A stretch of 7,897 nucleotides of DNA, taken from contig WRML01000086.1 in NCBI GenBank assembly GCA_009777165.1, positions 1 to 7,897 of the forward strand. Direction: 5' to 3'. Below, piece after piece: positions 5,306 to 7,897 of the stretch (position 1 is the first letter of the stretch; the number at the start of each line of letters is the position of its first letter). The translations under genes and the position numbers were made by a program. The notes under the pieces are model-generated. The model searched no databases. It had not been told where the DNA came from and saw only the letters and a program-made list of their open reading frames with translations. The DNA comes from Kiritimatiellota bacterium. GTDB lineage: Bacteria > Verrucomicrobiota > Kiritimatiellia > RFP12 > UBA1067.

Positions 5306-7474
5306 ATCCAGCAGCCCGGCGTGGCGGAGAAGGGATTGGATGGAAGGGGCGCGGTGACGGAAGCGTTGGAAAATCGCCATCGGGTCGACGGAGCCGCCGA
5401 GTGCGAGGAAGGTGTCGCGGAAACGCCTGCCCATGGTGCGGACGGCTTCCTCGTTGTCGAGCCCGACCTCCTCGAACGCGGCAAAGGCGTCGGCGGACAT
5501 GACCTCTGACCATTTGTAGCTGTAGTACCCTGCGGCATACCCTCCCCCGAAGATGTGGCTGAAGGAGCAGAGGAAACGGTCTTCGTCAAGCATGGGCACG
5601 GGGGAGTATTTCGCGGCATTGCGGTTCTTCACGTCGTTGGGGGCCCCCCCATCGGGCCTCGCGTACAAATCCATGTCCGTCGCGGCGAAAAAGATTTGGC
5701 GCAAGAGGGTGGTCGCGGAACGGAAGTTCTTGGCGGCGATGATGCGGTCGAAGAGGTCGTCGGGGATGGGGGCCCCGGTCTCGATGTTTCGGCTCATGCC
5801 TTTGAGTGTGGCACGGTCGTAACACCAGTTCTCCATGAACTGGCTGGCAATCTCGATGGCGTCCCACTCGATACCGTTGACGCCGGAGGCCTCGGGGTCG
5901 TCAACCGTGGTGAGGATGTGCTGTAGGACGTGCCCGAACTCGTGGAAGAGCGTGCGCACCTCGTCGAAGCGCATGAGGGGGGGGACGGCAGTCTCGGAGA
6001 GACGCGCCCTGCCGGGAGGGGTCTGGTTGCAGGACATGAACGCGAGGGGGAGCTGGATACGTCCGTCGGGGTTACGGCGGCGGGTCGTGAACGCGTTCAT
6101 CCAAGCCCCCCCGCTCTTGGTCTGGGGGCGGCTGTAGGGGTCGCTGTAGATACCCGCGAGGGGGGTACCGTCCGCGTCCAGCACATGGAAGAATTTCACG
6201 TCGGGATGCCAGACGGGGGGAGGGGACGTTCTCAAGTCTCGATTGCCCTCGACTGCATTCGATTGTTCTCGAGCACCTTCGATGTCCGAAGGGACATCAG
6301 GACACTCGACGATGCGGATTCCGAAGAGGCGTTGCGTGAGGTTGAAGAGCCCTTCGAGCACGGTGGGGTAGGGGAGGTATTTGCTGAGTTCCTCTTCGTT
6401 ATAGTCGTAGGATTTCTCGCGCTGGCGCTCCGCCCAGAACGCGATGTCCCAGGGGAGGAGGGGGCTCCCACCGAGACCGTTGGCGTGCGCAAACGCGGTG
6501 AGCGCGGTCATCTCGTGGCGGCCGATGTCGATGGCGGCGTCGGCGAGCTGGGCGATGAGGCCGTCAACGGCGGCGACGGTCTTGGCGGTCTTGTTGGAGA
6601 GGTTGAGGTCGGCGTAGGTCGGGTAGCCGAGGAGGGTTGCCATCTCGCGTTTGAGGGCGAGGATACGTTCGAGCAGGGGGGTGTTGTCGAGGCTGCCGGA
6701 TGAGGCGCGGGTGACGAACGCGCGGTAGAGCGCCTCGCGCGCGGGGCGGTTGGTGCTGTGCATCATGAACGGGATGTAGACGGGCGCGTCGAGCGTGATC
6801 CGCCAGGGCCCCCCCTCTCGGCTCGGCGGGGATACCGTCGCCCCACCCGCATCCTCAACGCCTAACGCCTCACTCCTTTGTGCGGTGATGGAGAGGAGCG
6901 TGGTGGGGAGGCCGCCGATTTCTTCGCGCGTTTCGAGTGTGAGGGAGAAGGCTTTGGTGGCATCGAGCAGGTTGTTGCGGAAGGCGCTGGCGTGTTGGGC
7001 GAGTTCGGTCTGGATGGTGTTGAAGCGGGCTTGCTGTTCCTCGGGCAGCCCGACCCCGGCGTGTTCCGCCTCTTGGATGGCTTTCGTCAGGATACGGCGC
7101 CGGGTGTCGGTCAGGCAGGGCGTGGCCGCATCAGCATCGCGGAGGGCGCGGAAACCGCCGTAGAAGGTTTTGCTCTGGCCGACGCGGAGCGAGAACGCGA
7201 CGACATCAGGCTGGATCGCCTCCTGCGCCTCGCGCCATGCGTCACTGTTGACGACGGACAACAGATGATTGAACAGCCCCCATGCGTTGAGGAGGGGGTG
7301 GCATGCGTCGTAGAGGGGGGTCATCAAACCTTGCCAAGAGGGGGTGAAGTTTTTTTCCAACGCGTCAATGGCGGCGTGGGCTTCGGGGAGCAGTTGCGCA
7401 AACGCGGCCTGCGCGTTCTCGGGGGTCATCTGGTCGAATGCGGGGTAATGGGGGATGTTAATGAATGGGTTCAT
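5270..7474 (-). CDS. prlC: M3 family zinc oligopeptidase (oligopeptidase A-like)
   Basis: A 734-residue cytoplasmic zinc peptidase of family M3A, which degrades short peptides, including cleaved signal peptides and proteolysis products. The zinc site is HEFGH (His511, Glu512, His515), with the third ligand Glu541 in WDAIEIASQF, 30 residues after His511, exactly the family spacing. The C-terminal SHIFGGGYAAGYYSYKWSEV segment is the substrate-binding region, and the end LLRHAGL is typical. Details such as EWDAIE and FMENWCYD look closer to the cyanobacterial/plant organellar oligopeptidase subgroup than to E. coli OpdA. It is some 50 residues longer than E. coli OpdA (about 680), owing partly to two family-atypical insertions at about residues 200-225 and 390-415, each containing short-period DNA repeats. 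The start at 7474 has AAGGAG six bases upstream; the in-frame ATG at 7516 does not give a family-like N terminus. The gene is transcribed toward ispA and away from ychF. Homopolymers of seven G or C occur four times in it. Confidence 0.93.
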   Translation of the reverse strand: MNPFINIPHYPAFDQMTPENAQAAFAQLLPEAHAAIDALEKNFTPSWQGLMTPLYDACHPLLNAWGLFNHLLSVVNSDAWREAQEAIQPDVVAFSLRVGQSKTFYGGFRALRDADAATPCLTDTRRRILTKAIQEAEHAGVGLPEEQQARFNTIQTELAQHASAFRNNLLDATKAFSLTLETREEIGGLPTTLLSITAQRSEALGVEDAGGATVSPPSREGGPWRITLDAPVYIPFMMHSTNRPAREALYRAFVTRASSGSLDNTPLLERILALKREMATLLGYPTYADLNLSNKTAKTVAAVDGLIAQLADAAIDIGRHEMTALTAFAHANGLGGSPLLPWDIAFWAERQREKSYDYNEEELSKYLPYPTVLEGLFNLTQRLFGIRIVECPDVPSDIEGAREQSNAVEGNRDLRTSPPPVWHPDVKFFHVLDADGTPLAGIYSDPYSRPQTKSGGAWMNAFTTRRRNPDGRIQLPLAFMSCNQTPPGRARLSETAVPPLMRFDEVRTLFHEFGHVLQHILTTVDDPEASGVNGIEWDAIEIASQFMENWCYDRATLKGMSRNIETGAPIPDDLFDRIIAAKNFRSATTLLRQIFFAATDMDLYARPDGGAPNDVKNRNAAKYSPVPMLDEDRFLCSFSHIFGGGYAAGYYSYKWSEVMSADAFAAFEEVGLDNEEAVRTMGRRFRDTFLALGGSVDPMAIFQRFRHRAPSIQSLLRHAGLLDSTHAGQEVRCD
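6239..6288. repeat. 10-bp-period TCGA repeat inside the peptidase gene, followed by a hairpin
   Basis: TCGA recurs at exactly 10-base steps at 6239, 6249, 6259, 6269 and 6279, with units TCGATTGCCC, TCGACTGCAT, TCGATTGTTC, TCGAGCACCT and TCGATGTCCG. Immediately after, GATGTCC (6281-6287), loop GAAG, GGACATC (6292-6298) form a perfect 7-bp hairpin. The tract is read in frame by the peptidase gene (about residues 396-413) and gives a polar Glu/Arg/Asn-rich segment that has no counterpart in relatives I can recall, between FGIRIVECPDV and VWHPDVKFF. Confidence 0.8.
6853..6877. repeat. Short degenerate heptamer tract inside the peptidase gene
   Basis: CCT recurs at 6853, 6861, 6868 and 6875 (steps of 8, 7 and 7) within CCTCAACG, CCTAACG, CCTCACT. 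On the coding strand this reads as GCGTTAG/GCGTTGAG-like units and encodes residues of about 200-208 (Arg-Ser-Glu-Ala-Leu-Gly-Val-Glu). It lies at the start of a low-complexity insertion, rich in Gly, Pro and Ser, before the conserved ITLDAPVY segment. Only about three units are present, so chance is possible. Confidence 0.45.
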
Positions 7475-7480
7475 ACAGTG

Positions 7481-7486
7481 CTCCTT
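7481..7486 (-). promoter_or_regulatory. Ribosome binding site of the M3 peptidase gene
   Basis: On the minus strand AAGGAG lies six bases before the ATG at 7474, deciding this start over the in-frame ATG at 7516. I found no convincing minus-strand -35/-10 pair between this site and 7644. Confidence 0.85.
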
Positions 7487-7552
7487 CTCGCTACAGTCAT
7501 GATGGCATTTTCGCATAACGCGGGGCGCGTGTCACGAAAAAATCTTTCAAAC

Positions 7553-7573
7553 CGCAAATGTCCTTTGCGCAAA
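7553..7573. promoter_or_regulatory. Paired palindromes in the divergent intergenic region, possible operator
   Basis: CGCAAA (7553-7558) and TTTGCG (7564-7569) form an inverted repeat with a 5-base spacer, and TTTGCGCAAA (7564-7573) is a perfect 10-bp palindrome that reuses the right arm. Both lie just upstream of the proposed ychF -35 box and upstream of the peptidase start, so a bound regulator could affect both genes. No regulator is identified; this is inferred from symmetry and position. Confidence 0.4.
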
Positions 7574-7579
7574 ACACTG

Positions 7580-7609
7580 TTGCCAAGCCACACCCGAAAG
7601 GTATATAGT
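7580..7609 (+). promoter_or_regulatory. Probable sigma-70-type promoter of ychF
   Basis: TTGCCA (7580-7585) and TATAGT (7604-7609) are separated by 18 bases; TATATA at 7602 would give 16. The -10 region is the only strongly AT-rich patch near the gene. Transcription would begin around 7615-7618, giving a leader of roughly 30 bases before the ychF start. Confidence 0.6.
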
Positions 7610-7614
7610 ATACC
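7600..7614. promoter_or_regulatory. Symmetrical -10 region, inverted repeat GGTATA-TAG-TATACC
   Basis: A perfect 6-bp inverted repeat with a 3-base spacer covers the -10 box of the proposed ychF promoter. The minus strand therefore also shows a TATACT hexamer (7607-7612), a near-consensus -10 facing the peptidase gene, but I see no matching -35 upstream of it. It may be an operator, a bidirectional promoter core, or coincidence in AT-rich DNA. Confidence 0.4.
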
Positions 7615-7629
7615 CCACACATTTCTCAG

Positions 7630-7634
7630 AAGGA
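7630..7634 (+). promoter_or_regulatory. Ribosome binding site of ychF
   Basis: AAGGA lies ten bases before the ATG at 7645, which opens the canonical YchF N terminus. Spacing is slightly long but acceptable. Confidence 0.7.
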
Positions 7635-7644
7635 TTGTTTTTGT

Positions 7645-7897
7645 ATGGCACTTGGTGTTGGTATTGTGGGGCTTCCGAACGTCGGCAAGACGGCGTTGTT
7701 TAATGCGCTGACGCAGTTGCAGAATGCGGAGGCGGCGAATTACCCGTTCTGTACCGTCGAGGCGAACAAGGCGACCGTGGCGTTGGCGGACGCGCGCCTG
7801 GACGCACTGGCGAAAATCGTGAAACCCAAACAAATCACAAAGGCGACCGTGGATTTCGTGGACATCGCGGGGCTGGTGCGCGGGGCAAGCCGGGGGG
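7645..7897 (+). CDS. ychF: Ribosome-associated ATPase YchF/OLA1 (5' part, cut by window end)
   Basis: The first 84 residues of a protein normally about 365 long. YchF is an Obg-related TRAFAC P-loop NTPase that prefers ATP over GTP, binds ribosomes and is tied to translation and oxidative-stress responses. Visible: MALGVGIVGLPNVGKT with the Walker A/G1 loop at residues 9-16 (Thr16 where many relatives have Ser), NYPFCTVEAN (switch I region), RLDALAKIVKPK, and DFVDIAGLVRGAS with the G3/switch II motif at 70-80. These are diagnostic of YchF. The NxxE motif that sets ATP preference lies beyond the window. The frame is open to the last base, which ends in a run of six G. The gene is divergent from the M3 peptidase and has its own promoter-like sequence. 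Confidence 0.96.
   Translation, partial: MALGVGIVGLPNVGKTALFNALTQLQNAEAANYPFCTVEANKATVALADARLDALAKIVKPKQITKATVDFVDIAGLVRGASRG

Noticed and set aside
7258..7268. Match of ACAGATGATT to the element between hisC and ispA
   Set aside because: Ten bases shared inside ordinary peptidase coding sequence, with no inverted repeat around it; this is likely chance.
5930..7711. Plus-strand frames opposite the M3 peptidase (5930-6703 and 6878-7711)
   Set aside because: They are Gly/Val/Glu-rich antisense shadows of a gene with intact zinc ligands. The second also runs through the intergenic region and into ychF in a wrong frame.

Overview
The window is GC-rich bacterial DNA (by eye about 60% G+C) that uses clear Shine-Dalgarno sites. 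It encodes four complete genes and the start of a fifth. One is an exported GH106-like glycoside hydrolase of a type common in the Planctomycetota, Verrucomicrobiota, Kiritimatiellota and Lentisphaerota; the rest are ordinary housekeeping enzymes. Strong Shine-Dalgarno sites and GC-rich codon use argue against Bacteroidota, the other common home of such hydrolases. A PVC-group bacterium (Kiritimatiellota- or Lentisphaerota-like) is my best guess, but it rests on family habit and not on a marker gene.

Layout. Bases 1-144 hold a striking array of degenerate 7-bp repeats with an inverted copy, ending just before a perfect ribosome binding site. Bases 145-3291 (+) encode a secreted GH106-like hydrolase of 1048 residues. 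HisC (histidinol-phosphate aminotransferase, + strand, about 3308-4336) follows 16 bases later, with its ribosome binding site abutting the hydrolase stop codon, so the two are probably cotranscribed. The 111-base gap at 4337-4447 holds two different repeat elements, one of which supplies the hisC stop codon. An IspA-type polyprenyl diphosphate synthase (+, 4448-5305) follows and runs convergently, with a 36-bp overlap, into an M3-family oligopeptidase (-, 5270-7474). A 170-base divergent intergenic region with a good promoter and two inverted repeats separates the peptidase from ychF (+, from 7645), which is cut by the window end.

How the genes relate. I see no shared pathway: polysaccharide or glycoside breakdown outside the cytoplasm, histidine synthesis, isoprenoid chain elongation, peptide turnover and a ribosome-associated ATPase. 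I see no defence, mobile or secondary-metabolism system.

The most unusual signal is the repeats. At least five short-period tracts with different unit sequences (three with a unit of about 7 bp, one with a 10-bp unit, one inverted-repeat element) lie upstream of a gene, across a gene's stop codon, between genes, and in frame inside the peptidase gene, where they coincide with family-atypical insertions.
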